In this document: positions 19,850 to 29,959 of the stretch, piece by piece
Position numbering within the stretch: the first letter of the stretch is position 1
Layout: every line of letters starts with the position of its first letter
DNA from: Betaproteobacteria bacterium
Lineage (GTDB): Bacteria; Pseudomonadota; Gammaproteobacteria; Burkholderiales; Rhodocyclaceae
NCBI GenBank assembly: GCA_009781175.1
Contig: WQYQ01000004.1
Location: 140,246-204,245 of the forward strand
Direction: 5' to 3'
Length of the DNA stretch: 64,000 bases
Made by a program: the position numbers and the translations under genes
Notes under the pieces: model-generated
The model's database searches: none
Told to the model about the DNA's origin: nothing
What the model saw: the letters and a program-made list of their open reading frames with translations, nothing else

Positions 19850-20316
19850 TTCTGATCTCCCGATTCGGCCGCTTTATCGATCATGAAACGGCCGATCAAC
19901 TTCTCCAGAACGATAGCCGACTGGGTATGGGTGGTCTGGTCGCCGGGTTGCAGATCCTGATCGTCGCCGCCGGGCTCCACGCCCACATACTGCTCGCCAA
20001 GCAGGCCGGAGGTGTTAATTGTGAAGTAAGTGTCTTTCGAAAACTCATAACGGCCATCGAGTTTCAGCGTGACCAGAGCGCGATACCTGTCCTTGCTGTA
20101 ACCGATGTCTGTGACCCGCCCAATAACGACGCCCGCGACCTTGACCGGCGCACGCACCTTAAGCCCGCCGATGTTGTCGAAATACGCGCTGATTTCATAG
20201 GGATTTTGGATTTTCTCGCCGCCCAGATTCCCAACTCGCAAAGCCAGAAAAATCAACGCAACAATACCGATTACAACAAAAACACCGACACCCAGGTCGA
20301 TTTGGGAACGTTTCAT
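19846..20316 (-). CDS. mlaD: MCE-domain protein MlaD
   Basis: 156 residues: one N-terminal membrane helix (GVGVFVVIGIVALIFLALRVG) and one MCE domain with AYFDNIGGLKVRAPVKVAGVVIG and the pore-loop region GLLGEQYVGVEPG. Hexameric MlaD sits on MlaFE and passes lipid to or from MlaC. The start shares its base with the mlaE stop region, and its stop overlaps mlaA by four bases. Confidence 0.94.
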   Translation of the reverse strand: MKRSQIDLGVGVFVVIGIVALIFLALRVGNLGGEKIQNPYEISAYFDNIGGLKVRAPVKVAGVVIGRVTDIGYSKDRYRALVTLKLDGRYEFSKDTYFTINTSGLLGEQYVGVEPGGDDQDLQPGDQTTHTQSAIVLEKLIGRFMIDKAAESGDQK

Positions 20317-21113
20317 CAGTTACCCCGGAACATAAAGGAGGTGAGCACGAAATCAAGCGCCAGGATCGCCAGCGCGGAACTCACGACGGTACGCGTGATG
20401 GCGCGCGAGATGCCTTCGGCGGTCGGCGTACAGTCGTAGCCTTCGAAAACGGCGATCAAGGATACGGCAAAGCCGAACACGACACTTTTAATGACGCCAT
20501 TGAGAATATCGAAACGGAAGTCGACCGAACTCTGCATCTGCGACCAGAAAGCGCCGCCGTCGACGCCGATCAACACCACGCCGATCAGCCAGCCGCCGAA
20601 CACGCCCATTGCGGAAAACAGGGCCGCTAGCAAGGGCATCGCGATCACGCCGCCCCAGAAGCGCGGCGCGACGACGCGGGCGATCGGATTGACGGCCATC
20701 ATGTCCATCGCCTGGAGTTGCTGTGTCGTTTTCATCAAACCGATTTCGGCCGTCACCGCCGTACCCGCGCGGCTGGCAAACAACAGGCCGGCCACGACCG
20801 GGCCGAGCTCGCGCACCAGGGACAACGCGACCAGCACGCCAAGCGCTTCGCTCGAACCGAAACGCTGCAAGGTTTCATAGCCCTGCAATCCGAGGACGAG
20901 GCCGACGAAGAGTCCCGAAACGACGATGATGACAAGCGACAACACGCCGCTCATATAGATTTCGCGCATCGTCAGGCCGTGGAAACGCCGCAGGCTTTGC
21001 CCCGAGTAGAGCAGCAACGAAAAGAAAAAACGCGCCGCGAAACCCAGGCGCCAGATGCTGTCGACGGTCCAGGCGCCGCGCCGCTGGATCGGATTGACGG
21101 ACGGCGTTTTCAT
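20316..21113 (-). CDS. mlaE: Lipid transport permease MlaE
   Basis: 265 residues with five or six membrane helices. Family motifs include FVGLVLGLQGYETLQRFGS, ELGPVVAGLLFASRAGTAVTAEIG, and EGYDCTPTAEG near the C-terminus. It forms the inner-membrane channel with MlaF, MlaD and MlaB. The ATG at 21113 overlaps the mlaF stop (ATGA). Confidence 0.95.
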   Translation of the reverse strand: MKTPSVNPIQRRGAWTVDSIWRLGFAARFFFSLLLYSGQSLRRFHGLTMREIYMSGVLSLVIIVVSGLFVGLVLGLQGYETLQRFGSSEALGVLVALSLVRELGPVVAGLLFASRAGTAVTAEIGLMKTTQQLQAMDMMAVNPIARVVAPRFWGGVIAMPLLAALFSAMGVFGGWLIGVVLIGVDGGAFWSQMQSSVDFRFDILNGVIKSVVFGFAVSLIAVFEGYDCTPTAEGISRAITRTVVSSALAILALDFVLTSFMFRGN

Positions 21114-21916
21114 GCGTTCGCGCCCGCCAGCAAAGCATCCCGATAAGGCTGCGCGGGATAATGGAAGCGCACCGGGCCGTCGGCCTCCGAGTGCACGAAC
21201 TGATGCACATAGGGGTCTTGCGAAGCGCGGATCTCGTCTGGAGTTCCTTCGGCAACCACCTTGCCTTCTCCAATGAAATAAACGTAATCGACAATCGCCA
21301 GGGACTCGGCGACATCGTGGGTCACGATGATCGAAGAGGCGCCGAGCGCGTCGTTGAGACGGCGGATCAGTTGGCCGATCACGCCGAGCGAAATCGGGTC
21401 GAGCCCGGCGAAAGGCTCGTCATACATCATCAACATCGGGTCCAAGGCAATCGCCCGCGCCAGGGCGACACGCCGCGCCATCCCACCGGACAGCTCGGAG
21501 GGTTGCAGATCAAACGCGCCGCGCAGGCCAACGGCATGCAGCTTCATCAAAACGAGGTCGCGAATCAGCTCTTCCGGCAGCGAGGTGTGCTCGCGCAGCG
21601 GGAAGGCGACGTTATCGAAAACGTTCAGATCGGTAAACAAAGCCCCGAATTGGAACAGCATCCCCATGCGCCGGCGTAACGCGTACAGCTCATGGCGTTT
21701 AAGATTCGGAACGGCCCGACCATCGACCTCGACGCTGCCCGCCTGCGGCTTGAGCTGGCCCCCGATCAAAGACAGCAACGTGGTTTTACCCGAGCCGCTG
21801 CCGCCCATGATTGCGACAACCTTCCCCCGCGGCACCGTGAAGTCGACGCCCTGCAACACAGCGCGAGTGCCGTAGGAAAAGGAAACCTTGCGCAAATCGA
21901 CAACGTTATCGGACAC
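21110..21916 (-). CDS. mlaF: Lipid transport ATPase MlaF
   Basis: 268 residues. Walker A GGSGSGKTT near residue 40, the signature LSGGMARRVALARAI, Walker B MMYDEPFAGLDP and the switch IVTHDVAESL are all present. It powers MlaE. I placed the start at a GTG at 21916 (VSDNVVDLRKV), which gives the family N-terminus; the only longer frames run into unrelated upstream DNA. It is the first gene of a twelve-gene minus-strand run, so the main promoter should lie in 21917-22054. Confidence 0.9.
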   Translation of the reverse strand: MSDNVVDLRKVSFSYGTRAVLQGVDFTVPRGKVVAIMGGSGSGKTTLLSLIGGQLKPQAGSVEVDGRAVPNLKRHELYALRRRMGMLFQFGALFTDLNVFDNVAFPLREHTSLPEELIRDLVLMKLHAVGLRGAFDLQPSELSGGMARRVALARAIALDPMLMMYDEPFAGLDPISLGVIGQLIRRLNDALGASSIIVTHDVAESLAIVDYVYFIGEGKVVAEGTPDEIRASQDPYVHQFVHSEADGPVRFHYPAQPYRDALLAGANA

Positions 21917-22054
21917 AGCGTTTAACTTTAGGGAAATGAGGTGGAGTTTATCAGAGAGTTTGCCTCTCCAAATCCATCCGGGATGAGATGCAGTGCACCG
22001 ATGAAATGCGGAGGAGTCGTTACACTTAAGGCTCTGATCGAACACGCCAATCAC

Positions 22055-23461
22055 ATGACAGCCCCTGCACGCCCTTTGCTGCTCCTTGTCGACGACGACA
22101 CCGCGATCGTCGACACCCTGACCTGGGCGTTTGCTCCCGATTTCGAAGTGCTTGCGGCAGCGAGCCGGCCGGCGGCGCGCGCGCTGCTGCAAGAGGCCCC
22201 GCGCCCGTTTGACGCGGCGCTCATCGATCTTGGCCTGCCACCCTGCCCGCATCAGCCCGATGAAGGTCTGGCGCTGATCGGCGAACTGCTTACCGCGGCG
22301 CCCTGGCTCAAGATCGTCGTGCTCTCAGGCCAAAACGCCGAGGCCAGCGCACGCCATGCGCGCGCGCGCGGCGCTTACGATTTTCAGCCCAAGCCAACTT
22401 CTCCGGAGCAATTGCGCGCGATCTTGCTGCGCGCCGCGAAGCTCGGGTGGGACGAACGTCAGCGCGAAACCGCGACGGAACACCTGCTCGGCGATTCGCC
22501 CGCGATGCAGCAATTGCGCGCGCAAATCGCCCAGCTTGCCGACGTACCTTTCCCGCTCCTGATCGAGGGCGAATCGGGCACCGGCAAGGAGCTCACCGCG
22601 CGCGCGCTGCATGAAGCCGGCGCCCGGCGCAACGCCCCTTTCGTGGTGCTCAATTGCGCGGCGATCGCTCCCAATCTGATCGAGGCCACACTCTTCGGCC
22701 ACGCGCGCGGCGCGTTCACCGGCGCGGCCAATGCGCGCAGCGGTTTTTTCGAAGAGGCTGGGGAAGGCACGCTCTTTCTCGACGAGATCGGCGAGCTTCC
22801 GCTCGAACTGCAACCCAAGCTGTTGCGCGTGCTCGAAAGCGGGGATTACCAGCGCATCGGCGAAACTCAGACGCGCCAAACCGCGGCGCGGATTCTTGCC
22901 GCGACCAACCGCAATCTGCTCAACGAAGTCCACGCCGGACGCTTCCGCCGCGATCTTTTTCACCGGCTCAGCGTGCTGGAGCTTGTACTGCCGCCGTTGC
23001 GCGAGCTTGGCAACGACCGCTTCGTCTTGCTCGATCACTTCCTTGCGGAACTACGCAACCGCACCGGACTACCCGCTTTCTGCTTGAGCAAGGATGCCCG
23101 GCAACTTTGGGCGGCTTACGGATTTCCGGGCAATGTGCGCGAATTGCGCAACATCGCGACGCGGCTGCTCGCATTGCGCAGCGGACAGATCATCGAGCGC
23201 GCCGTGCTGGCGGCCGAACTGGATCTTGAAGAAGAGGAGCCTGGGGACCCAGCAGCTGAACCGAATCCACGCGGCGAAATGTTTCCCGCCGATTTTTCAC
23301 TCGACGAGGCACTGCGCCAAACCGAAACGCGCTACATCGAAGCCGCGCTTCAAGCCAGCCACGGCAGCATCAGCGGCGCGGCACGTCTGCTCGGCATCAA
23401 CCGCACCACGCTTTACGGCAGACTCACCGCACTGAATATCCAATATCCGCACAAACAATAA
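22055..23461 (+). CDS. Sigma54-dependent response regulator, PilR/NtrC type
   Basis: 468 residues. The receiver has an acidic triplet at D13-D15 and phosphoacceptor D58 (ALIDLGLP). The AAA+ domain has GESGTGKE near residue 172, the sigma54-contacting loop GAFTGA, and the Walker [12 protein letters not shown] Fis-type helix-turn-helix ends it ([21 protein letters not shown]). All residues needed for sigma54 activation are intact. The ATG at 22055 starts just before the receiver; the ribosome site is poor, so an upstream start within 21941-22054 cannot be excluded. It opens the pilus locus and is the likely activator of the promoter at 38650. Confidence 0.9.
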   Translation: MTAPARPLLLLVDDDTAIVDTLTWAFAPDFEVLAAASRPAARALLQEAPRPFDAALIDLGLPPCPHQPDEGLALIGELLTAAPWLKIVVLSGQNAEASARHARARGAYDFQPKPTSPEQLRAILLRAAKLGWDERQRETATEHLLGDSPAMQQLRAQIAQLADVPFPLLIEGESGTGKELTARALHEAGARRNAPFVVLNCAAIAPNLIEATLFGHARGAFTGAANARSGFFEEAGEGTLFLDEIGELPLELQPKLLRVLESGDYQRIGETQTRQTAARILAATNRNLLNEVHAGRFRRDLFHRLSVLELVLPPLRELGNDRFVLLDHFLAELRNRTGLPAFCLSKDARQLWAAYGFPGNVRELRNIATRLLALRSGQIIERAVLAAELDLEEEEPGDPAAEPNPRGEMFPADFSLDEALRQTETRYIEAALQASHGSISGAARLLGINRTTLYGRLTALNIQYPHKQ

Positions 23462-23488
23462 CGACGGCGATACGGTGGCAAACTGAGC

Positions 23489-24934
23489 ATGTACCTGACC
23501 CACTTCGGCCTCAACGAGGCGCCCTTCCGCATCACTCCGGCAACCGGCTATTTTTTCGCCGGCGCCCAGCGCGGCGATACGCTCGATGCGGTGGAACACG
23601 CTTTGAAGCACGACGAAGGCATCATCAAGATCACCGGCGAAGTTGGCGCGGGCAAAACGATGTTGCTCAGAATGCTGCTCGACCGCCTGCCGCAGACCAG
23701 CGTGCCAATATGGCTGTCGAACCCCTCGCTGGTGCCCGGCGAGCTTTTGCAATCGATCGCCTTTCAACTCGGCGCGGAACGCAACGACGCGTGTCCGCTG
23801 CTCGATACGATCTCGGATCGCCTGCTCGCGCTGTGGGGACAAGGGCGGCGCGCCGTGGCCCTGATCGACGAAGCCCATGCCATGCCCCAGGCATCGCTGG
23901 AGCAAGTGCGGCTGCTCGCCAACCTGGAAACCCCCGAACACAAACTGCTGCAAATCGTGCTTTTCGGTCAGTCTGAACTCGAAAAAATGCTCGCAACATA
24001 TGCCATGCGGCCGATGCGCGATCGGATCACGCACCATTTCGAACTCGCCCCTTTGTCACACCGGGAGGTGGCAGCCTATATCGAACACCGTCTGACACAG
24101 GCCGGATATCAAGGAGACACGTTATTTACTCGTGCCGCCACATATGCATTGGCCTATAGCTCGGCCGGGCTGACACGCCGAATCAATATTCTTGCCGACA
24201 AAGCCTTGCTCGCCGCCTACGCCGCGGGCGAGCGGCAGGTCGGCTTGAAACATGTGCGGCTCGCGGCGCGCGACGCCCAACTGCGCGACCCGCTGCGTCC
24301 GCTGAACTACCTACTGCCCGGCATCGGCATCGCGGGAATCGCCGGCGCAATCGCCCTCCAGCCGCAGCCAACGCCACTCGCGCCACCGCCGCAACGGCCT
24401 GCCGCAGCCAGCGTTGCGACACCAGTTCCAGAGCAGTCCGTCGATCCACCCGCCCCAAGCAAACTGGCACAAAGTGAGGAACACCCGGCCGCACACGAGC
24501 CGCCCGAGGCTCCGCCGCTCGGCCGGTTCGTAACCGAGCGCCTGCATCAATCCAGAGAATGGCTCGCCAATGCCGACGGCGCGCACTGGTATGTGCAGCT
24601 CGGCACCGCCGAGCCGGATCACATGGCAAACCTGGAACGCCAGCTCAAACGCCTCGACACAATTGAAAGCGGGCAGGCTTTCCGAATTTACGCTGTACCG
24701 GGTTTGCCGCCCGGGCGCCTGCTCCTGATTTGGGGCGATTTCGCCAGCGCGGCCGAAGCGCGACAGGCGCTCGCCAAACTGCCCGAATGGGCGCGCAACG
24801 ACCGGCCCTACGTCCGCGGCATTTCCAGCATCAAGCCGCTTGCGCATACCAATCCAGGCGCGGACAGTTCCCGGAATTCGGTTAAGATGCGCCCGCCCGC
24901 GACCCCAGTTCAAGAAACCAACCGTACACTATGA
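23489..24934 (+). CDS. mshM: MshM/ExeA-family AAA ATPase with C-terminal SPOR-like domain
   Basis: 481 residues. The N-terminal 270 are a GspA/ExeA-type AAA domain: FGLNEAPFRITP at the start, Walker A GEVGAGKT near residue 50, Walker B VALIDEAHAMPQ, and GLTRRINILADKALLAAY. One membrane helix (about 275-292) and a proline-rich linker lead to a periplasmic domain with HWYVQLGTA and LLLIWGDFASAAEARQAL, which looks like SPOR and could bind peptidoglycan. It overlaps mshL by four bases. Confidence 0.85.
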   Translation: MYLTHFGLNEAPFRITPATGYFFAGAQRGDTLDAVEHALKHDEGIIKITGEVGAGKTMLLRMLLDRLPQTSVPIWLSNPSLVPGELLQSIAFQLGAERNDACPLLDTISDRLLALWGQGRRAVALIDEAHAMPQASLEQVRLLANLETPEHKLLQIVLFGQSELEKMLATYAMRPMRDRITHHFELAPLSHREVAAYIEHRLTQAGYQGDTLFTRAATYALAYSSAGLTRRINILADKALLAAYAAGERQVGLKHVRLAARDAQLRDPLRPLNYLLPGIGIAGIAGAIALQPQPTPLAPPPQRPAAASVATPVPEQSVDPPAPSKLAQSEEHPAAHEPPEAPPLGRFVTERLHQSREWLANADGAHWYVQLGTAEPDHMANLERQLKRLDTIESGQAFRIYAVPGLPPGRLLLIWGDFASAAEARQALAKLPEWARNDRPYVRGISSIKPLAHTNPGADSSRNSVKMRPPATPVQETNRTL

Positions 24935-26880
24935 TTCGTCGTGCTTTCCATACGTTCGTAATCCTGACCGCGGGACTTGTCGGCTGCGTGCAAAACCCGG
25001 TCGTCCCCGATAGTGACAGTGCGAAACACCTGACGGCGGACACGCTGCCGCAAGCTGCCGCGAGCGCGCCGATCCCCGAGCCGGTCACGCACAGTTTCAA
25101 TCTGCCGCGCCCGCAGCCCAGCCCGAAAACCGAAACGCATTCGGTCGTCGTGCGCGACGTCAAGGTGCAGGAGCTGTTGTTCGCCCTGGCGCGCGACGCC
25201 AAGGTCAACGTGGACATCCACCCGGGAATTACCGGCACCGTCACGCTCAATGCGCTCGATCAGACCTTGCCCCAGTTGCTCGAACGCATCGCCAGACAAG
25301 TCGATATCCGCTGGGAGTTGCAGGGCGACACCCTCATCGTGATGCCAGATACGCCATTCCTGCGCAGCTACAAAGTCGACTACGTGAATCTCGCGCGCGA
25401 TACGAGCGGTACCGTTTCCGTCACGACGCAAATCGCCACCACGGCGACCGGAGCACTGGCCTCCAGCCAGGCCGGCTCGACCAATACAACGGGTTTGAAC
25501 GCGAGCACCGGCAACAACTCGCTGACCCAGATTCAAAACCTTTCGCGCAATCGTTTCTGGGAGACCTTGATTCAAAACCTGAAGGACTTGCTGCGCGAAA
25601 CCGACAAAATCGTCGCCACCGAAACCACCCCCGGCACCAGCGCGGTGCGCACCCCGACGACCCGCCTTCCGGCCCGGCTTTCGGCCGACCGCCTGTTGCT
25701 CAACCAATGCCGGCAACTGCATCCGGACAACCCCAATGAAGCGCGCAAGTGCTACACGGACAACGGCGGTTTGGTGCGGCTTGAAAACAACCGGACGGGC
25801 CTGGGACGCAACCAGACGAGCATCGGCCCCGACGATACGCTGAGCGACGTACTCAGCGACGCCGATCTCGATCAGCAGGTGGCGGTCTATCGCGAGGCGG
25901 CCTCGGTCATCGCGAACCCCGAATCCGGCGTCATTTCGGTGCGCGCCACGAGCCGCCAACATGAGCGGGTGCAGGAATTTCTCAACCGCGTGCTCGACAG
26001 CGCGCGCAGACAGGTGCTGATCGAGGCGACGATCGCCGAAGTCGACCTCTCGCAGAACTACCAGCAAGGCATCGACTGGAGCAAACTCAACCTTTCCGGC
26101 ACCGGCTTCAGATTCGCCATGACGCCGCAAGGCGCGCTGACCGCGCCGCCGTCGAACCTGTTCGAACTCGGTTACACCTCTTCCGGCGGGAGTTTTATCG
26201 GCTCGGTCAAGCTGCTCGAATCGTTCGGCACCGTCAAGGTGCTTTCCAGCCCGAAACTGTCGGTACTCAACAACCAGACGGCCGTGCTCAAGGTTGTCGA
26301 CAATTCAGTGTATTTCACGATCGACGTCAATATCGACCGCGGCAACCAGAACACCCAGGATCTGATTACTTACAAGACCACGGTCAACACGGTGCCGATC
26401 GGACTGGTGCTCAACGTCACCCCCGAGATCGGCGACAACGATACCGTGCTGCTGAATATCCGGCCCAGTCTCTCGCGCATCGTCGGCACCGCAATCGACC
26501 CCAACCCCGTGTTAAAAGAACAAAACATCACCAACCAGATTCCGATCGTGCGCTCGCGCGAAATCGACTCCGTGCTGCGCGTCGAGAACGGCAACATCGC
26601 GGTCATCGGCGGACTGATGGAGGACGCGATCGACCTCAACAAGGATACGGTCCCCCTCGCGGCGAGTCTGCCGGTGATCGGCGCGCTGTTCCAAAACCGT
26701 AACGACACGCGCAAGAAAACAGAGCTTGTCATCCTGATCCGGCCGACGGTCATCCGTCAGGCCAGTCTGACCGGCGACTATGCCGCCCAGCAGGGCATCG
26801 TGCCGCGCGCAGATTTCTTCAAGGGAGAAACAGGGCCAACGCTCTTCAATACCGAGAGCCTTAATCGGCCCTTGCAGTAA
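24931..26880 (+). CDS. mshL: MSHA-type pilus secretin MshL
   Basis: 649 residues. The signal ends in a lipobox (AGLVGC), so it is an outer-membrane lipoprotein. A secretin N-domain follows (VKVQELLFALARDAKVNV, residues 75-150), then a Thr/Ser/Asn-rich loop, and the secretin core from about 360 (VLIEATIAEVDLSQ, VLSSPKLSVLNNQTAVLKV, IAVIGGLMED). It forms the outer-membrane pore for the pilus. The stop is directly followed by the modular repeat at 26881, which separates it from mshN. Confidence 0.93.
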   Translation: MIRRAFHTFVILTAGLVGCVQNPVVPDSDSAKHLTADTLPQAAASAPIPEPVTHSFNLPRPQPSPKTETHSVVVRDVKVQELLFALARDAKVNVDIHPGITGTVTLNALDQTLPQLLERIARQVDIRWELQGDTLIVMPDTPFLRSYKVDYVNLARDTSGTVSVTTQIATTATGALASSQAGSTNTTGLNASTGNNSLTQIQNLSRNRFWETLIQNLKDLLRETDKIVATETTPGTSAVRTPTTRLPARLSADRLLLNQCRQLHPDNPNEARKCYTDNGGLVRLENNRTGLGRNQTSIGPDDTLSDVLSDADLDQQVAVYREAASVIANPESGVISVRATSRQHERVQEFLNRVLDSARRQVLIEATIAEVDLSQNYQQGIDWSKLNLSGTGFRFAMTPQGALTAPPSNLFELGYTSSGGSFIGSVKLLESFGTVKVLSSPKLSVLNNQTAVLKVVDNSVYFTIDVNIDRGNQNTQDLITYKTTVNTVPIGLVLNVTPEIGDNDTVLLNIRPSLSRIVGTAIDPNPVLKEQNITNQIPIVRSREIDSVLRVENGNIAVIGGLMEDAIDLNKDTVPLAASLPVIGALFQNRNDTRKKTELVILIRPTVIRQASLTGDYAAQQGIVPRADFFKGETGPTLFNTESLNRPLQ

Positions 26881-27023
26881 GAACCTGTTTAGAATCTGTC
26901 GCGAGAGGCTGTCAGCGGGGCGAAGAGCAGCACAGGAACCGGAGTTTATGAGTGATAAATGAGGATTCCGAGCAGCACATGAGCCCCGATCACAGCCTCG
27001 CAGCAAGATTATGAACAGGTTCT
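26881..27023. repeat. Modular intergenic repeat, copy 2 (short form)
   Basis: 143 bases beginning GAACCTGTTTAGAATCTG and ending ATGAACAGGTTCT, so its ends are inverted repeats. It is the reverse complement of copy 1 minus about 80 internal bases. It lies inside the pilus operon between mshL and mshN, beginning right after the mshL stop codon. Confidence 0.8.
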
Positions 27024-27035
27024 AAAGGAAGCCGG

Positions 27036-28235
27036 ATGAGTTTGTTGATCGACGCTTTGCGCAAAGCCGAAGCCGACCGCCAGCGGGGAGCGGGTGGCGA
27101 TGCGGCTGCGCCGCCCGAGATCAGCGAGGCGCTTGCGCTGGAGCCGATCGATCTGGAAATGGCCGAACTTTCCCCCGCCGACTCGCGTCCAGCGCCGAGT
27201 GAAGCGCCGCGTACCACACGCCCGCAGCAAGCGCTGCCAAAGGCTCCGTCCGCCGCGCGTAAAACCTTTTCCAGCAAAATGCCGCGTGGCCCTTCGTCGC
27301 TCGAACGGTGGATAGTTCTGATCGGCTTATGCCTTGCCGCGGCAGGCGGCGCCTATATTTGGTGGCAAACCCAGCCGCGCAGCCTACAGCCAACGAGCCC
27401 GGCGATTGAGCGCGGCATGTTGCAGCCATCCATAACGGCGCATGTTCCCGCACCGTCCGTCAACGTCGAAGCGCCGGCTAGCATCGCACCCGCCACGCAA
27501 GCGGCGGCGGCCGCGCCGCAGCCGATGGAAACCCCCGCGCCGAGTCCCTCCGCGGAAAAACCGGCTCGCATCGCAACGGCCGGCAAACGCCGTACACCGC
27601 CCGCCTCGCTGCTTGCCGCAGCCGACCAACCCAGCGTGCGCCAAGGCGCTCTCAAACCCGTCAATCCCGCCGCGGCAGAAATCGAAGCCGGTTATGCTGC
27701 TTATGCAAGCGGCGACCTCGCAACGGCACGCGCTTACTACTTGAGCGCGCTGCACATCGATCCGCGCGCACTCGACGCGCTCAACGGCCTCGGCGCGATC
27801 GCCATGCAAAGCAATCGCCCCGAGGAGGCCGAGCGCTGGTTTCGCGAAGCGCAGCGCAACAATCCGGCCGATCCGACCGCGCAAGCGGGACTCGCCAGCA
27901 TCGGCCGCGACGCTGACCCTTTGAGCACCGAAAGCCAGCTCAAAAATACGTTGGCGCGCAATCCCGATGCCGCCGCAGTGCATTTCGCACTCGGTAACGT
28001 GCAAGCACGTGCCGGCCGCTGGGCCGATGCACAGCAAGCCTTCTTCCGCGCCTACACATTGGAGCCCGATAACCCTGACTATCAGTTCAATCTCGCCGTG
28101 GCGCTCGATCACCTAAACCAGACCAGGCTGGCCGCTCAGTACTACCGCCTCGCCGTCGAGGCGGGCGCGCACAAGCCGGCGCACTTCGACCGTGACGCGG
28201 CCTATCGCCGCTTGCAAGCCCTGAGCGCACCCTGA
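27036..28235 (+). CDS. mshN: MshN-like TPR protein of the pilus locus
   Basis: 399 residues. The N-terminus starts MSLLIDALRKAEADRQ, typical of this family, with one membrane helix at about 90-108 and a long Pro/Ala-rich linker. TPR repeats fill 210-395 (GYAAYASGDLATARAYYLSAL, VHFALGNVQARAGRWADAQQAF). MshN-type proteins are inner-membrane accessory factors of MSHA biogenesis. A GGAAGCCGG stretch lies before the ATG. mshE starts two bases after the stop. Confidence 0.85.
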   Translation: MSLLIDALRKAEADRQRGAGGDAAAPPEISEALALEPIDLEMAELSPADSRPAPSEAPRTTRPQQALPKAPSAARKTFSSKMPRGPSSLERWIVLIGLCLAAAGGAYIWWQTQPRSLQPTSPAIERGMLQPSITAHVPAPSVNVEAPASIAPATQAAAAAPQPMETPAPSPSAEKPARIATAGKRRTPPASLLAAADQPSVRQGALKPVNPAAAEIEAGYAAYASGDLATARAYYLSALHIDPRALDALNGLGAIAMQSNRPEEAERWFREAQRNNPADPTAQAGLASIGRDADPLSTESQLKNTLARNPDAAAVHFALGNVQARAGRWADAQQAFFRAYTLEPDNPDYQFNLAVALDHLNQTRLAAQYYRLAVEAGAHKPAHFDRDAAYRRLQALSAP

Positions 28236-28236
28236 C

Positions 28237-29949
28237 ATGTCCAATCCCCTCGCCTTGAACCAGCAGCCGCTCGGACAACTGCTGATCACGCAAGGAGTGA
28301 TCGGCGAGGATCAGTTGCGCATTGCGCTGATGGAGCAGGACCGCACCAACCAAGCGCTCGGCAAGCTGCTCGTCAAACTCGGTTTCGTGTCCGAAAGCAC
28401 ACTGCGCGATGCGCTCGCGCAGATTCTCGGCAAGCCGAGCGTCGACCTCTCGCGCACCATCGTCGACCCGCTCGCGCTAGGCATGGTGCCGCAGGAGCTC
28501 GCTAAACGGCACCGCCTGCTGCCGCTCTCCTTCGACCAGGATAGCCGTGCGTTAACGATTGCGATCAGCGATATCAACGATATCGTTGCGCTCGACAAAT
28601 TGCATAGCACACTGCCCGACGACGTTTCGATCGAAACCCTGCTGGCCGGCGAAACCGAAATTTCGCATGCGATCGAGCAGCACTACGGCTACGAGCTTTC
28701 GATCGACGGCATCCTGCATGAAATCGAAACCGGCGAAATCGATTTCCGCAGCCTCGCCAGCTCCGGCGATGAATACAGCCAGCCCGTCGTGCGCCTCATT
28801 GATGCGCTGCTCGCCGACGCGGTCAAGCGCGAAGCGTCCGACATCCACTTCGAACCGGAAGCCAACTTTCTGCGCATCCGCTACCGCATCGACGGCATCC
28901 TGCGCGAGATCCGCGTGCTGCACCGCTCCTATTGGGCGGCGATGTCGGTGCGCCTGAAAGTGATGGCCAATCTGAACATCGCCGAAACCCGCGCGCCCCA
29001 GGACGGACGCGTTTCGCTCAACATCACCGGCCGCGCGGTGGACTTCCGCGTTTCGTCGCAGCCGACGATTCACGGCGAAAACATCGTGCTGCGGGTTCTC
29101 GACCGTCAAAAGGGGATCGTCGCCCTCGGCGAACTTGGCTTGGCCGACCAGCAGCTCGACACCCTGAAGCTGATGATCGCCCGTCCGGAAGGCATCATCC
29201 TCGTCACCGGACCAACCGGCAGCGGCAAAACCACGACGCTGTATTCGATCCTTAGCCACATCAACGACGAGGGGGTCAACATCATGACCCTCGAAGACCC
29301 GGTCGAATACCCGATGTCGATGATCCGCCAGACTTCGATCGCGGAAACCGCGAAACTCGACTTCGCGGGCGGCGTCCGCTCGATGATGCGGCAAGATCCG
29401 GACATCATTCTGGTCGGCGAAATCCGCGACGCCGACACTGCGGAAATGGCGTTCCGCGCCGCGATGACGGGCCACCAGGTTTATTCCACCCTGCACACGA
29501 ATTCAGCGCTCGGCGTGATTCCGCGCCTCCTTGACATCGGCATCCTGCCCGACATCATGGCGGGCAATATCATCGGCGTCATTGCTCAACGCCTGGTGCG
29601 GCGCCTCTGCCCGCATTGCAAACGCGCGCGCGCGCCGGAAGATTTCGAACTGCGCCTGATGGGCATATCGGTCGAGCGCGCGCCCACGGCGATCCACGAC
29701 TCGGCCGGTTGCGCGCGCTGCGAATTTCAGGGCTTCCGCGGGCGCACCGCGATCATGGAACTCCTGCGCATGGACGCCGACCTCGACGAACTCGTGGCGC
29801 GCCGCGCCACCCAGCGCGAAGTCCGCAACGCGGCGCGCTCGAAAGGATTCCGCACCTTGGCCGAGGACGGCATCCGCCGCGTGCTCGACGGCACGACCTC
29901 GCTGGCCGAACTGACCCGGGTGGTCGATATGACCGACCGCATGAACTGA
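28237..29949 (+). CDS. mshE: Pilus extension ATPase MshE, GspE/PilB family, with MshEN-type N-domain
   Basis: 570 residues. The N-terminal 70 fit the c-di-GMP-binding MshEN pattern: PLGQLLITQGVI, then QALGKLLVKLGFV at a similar spacing, although the first motif has Pro where Arg is usual. The ATPase core has Walker A GPTGSGKTT near residue 325, the Asp box, Walker B DIILVGEIRD, and the His box QVYSTLHTN. A four-cysteine zinc site (CPHC...CARC) follows. It is the cytoplasmic motor for pilus polymerisation. Confidence 0.93.
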   Translation: MSNPLALNQQPLGQLLITQGVIGEDQLRIALMEQDRTNQALGKLLVKLGFVSESTLRDALAQILGKPSVDLSRTIVDPLALGMVPQELAKRHRLLPLSFDQDSRALTIAISDINDIVALDKLHSTLPDDVSIETLLAGETEISHAIEQHYGYELSIDGILHEIETGEIDFRSLASSGDEYSQPVVRLIDALLADAVKREASDIHFEPEANFLRIRYRIDGILREIRVLHRSYWAAMSVRLKVMANLNIAETRAPQDGRVSLNITGRAVDFRVSSQPTIHGENIVLRVLDRQKGIVALGELGLADQQLDTLKLMIARPEGIILVTGPTGSGKTTTLYSILSHINDEGVNIMTLEDPVEYPMSMIRQTSIAETAKLDFAGGVRSMMRQDPDIILVGEIRDADTAEMAFRAAMTGHQVYSTLHTNSALGVIPRLLDIGILPDIMAGNIIGVIAQRLVRRLCPHCKRARAPEDFELRLMGISVERAPTAIHDSAGCARCEFQGFRGRTAIMELLRMDADLDELVARRATQREVRNAARSKGFRTLAEDGIRRVLDGTTSLAELTRVVDMTDRMN

Positions 29950-29959
29950 GCGCCCGCCC

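Noticed and set aside
24910..26130. Open frame antisense to mshL
   Set aside because: The secretin on the other strand is complete and conserved.
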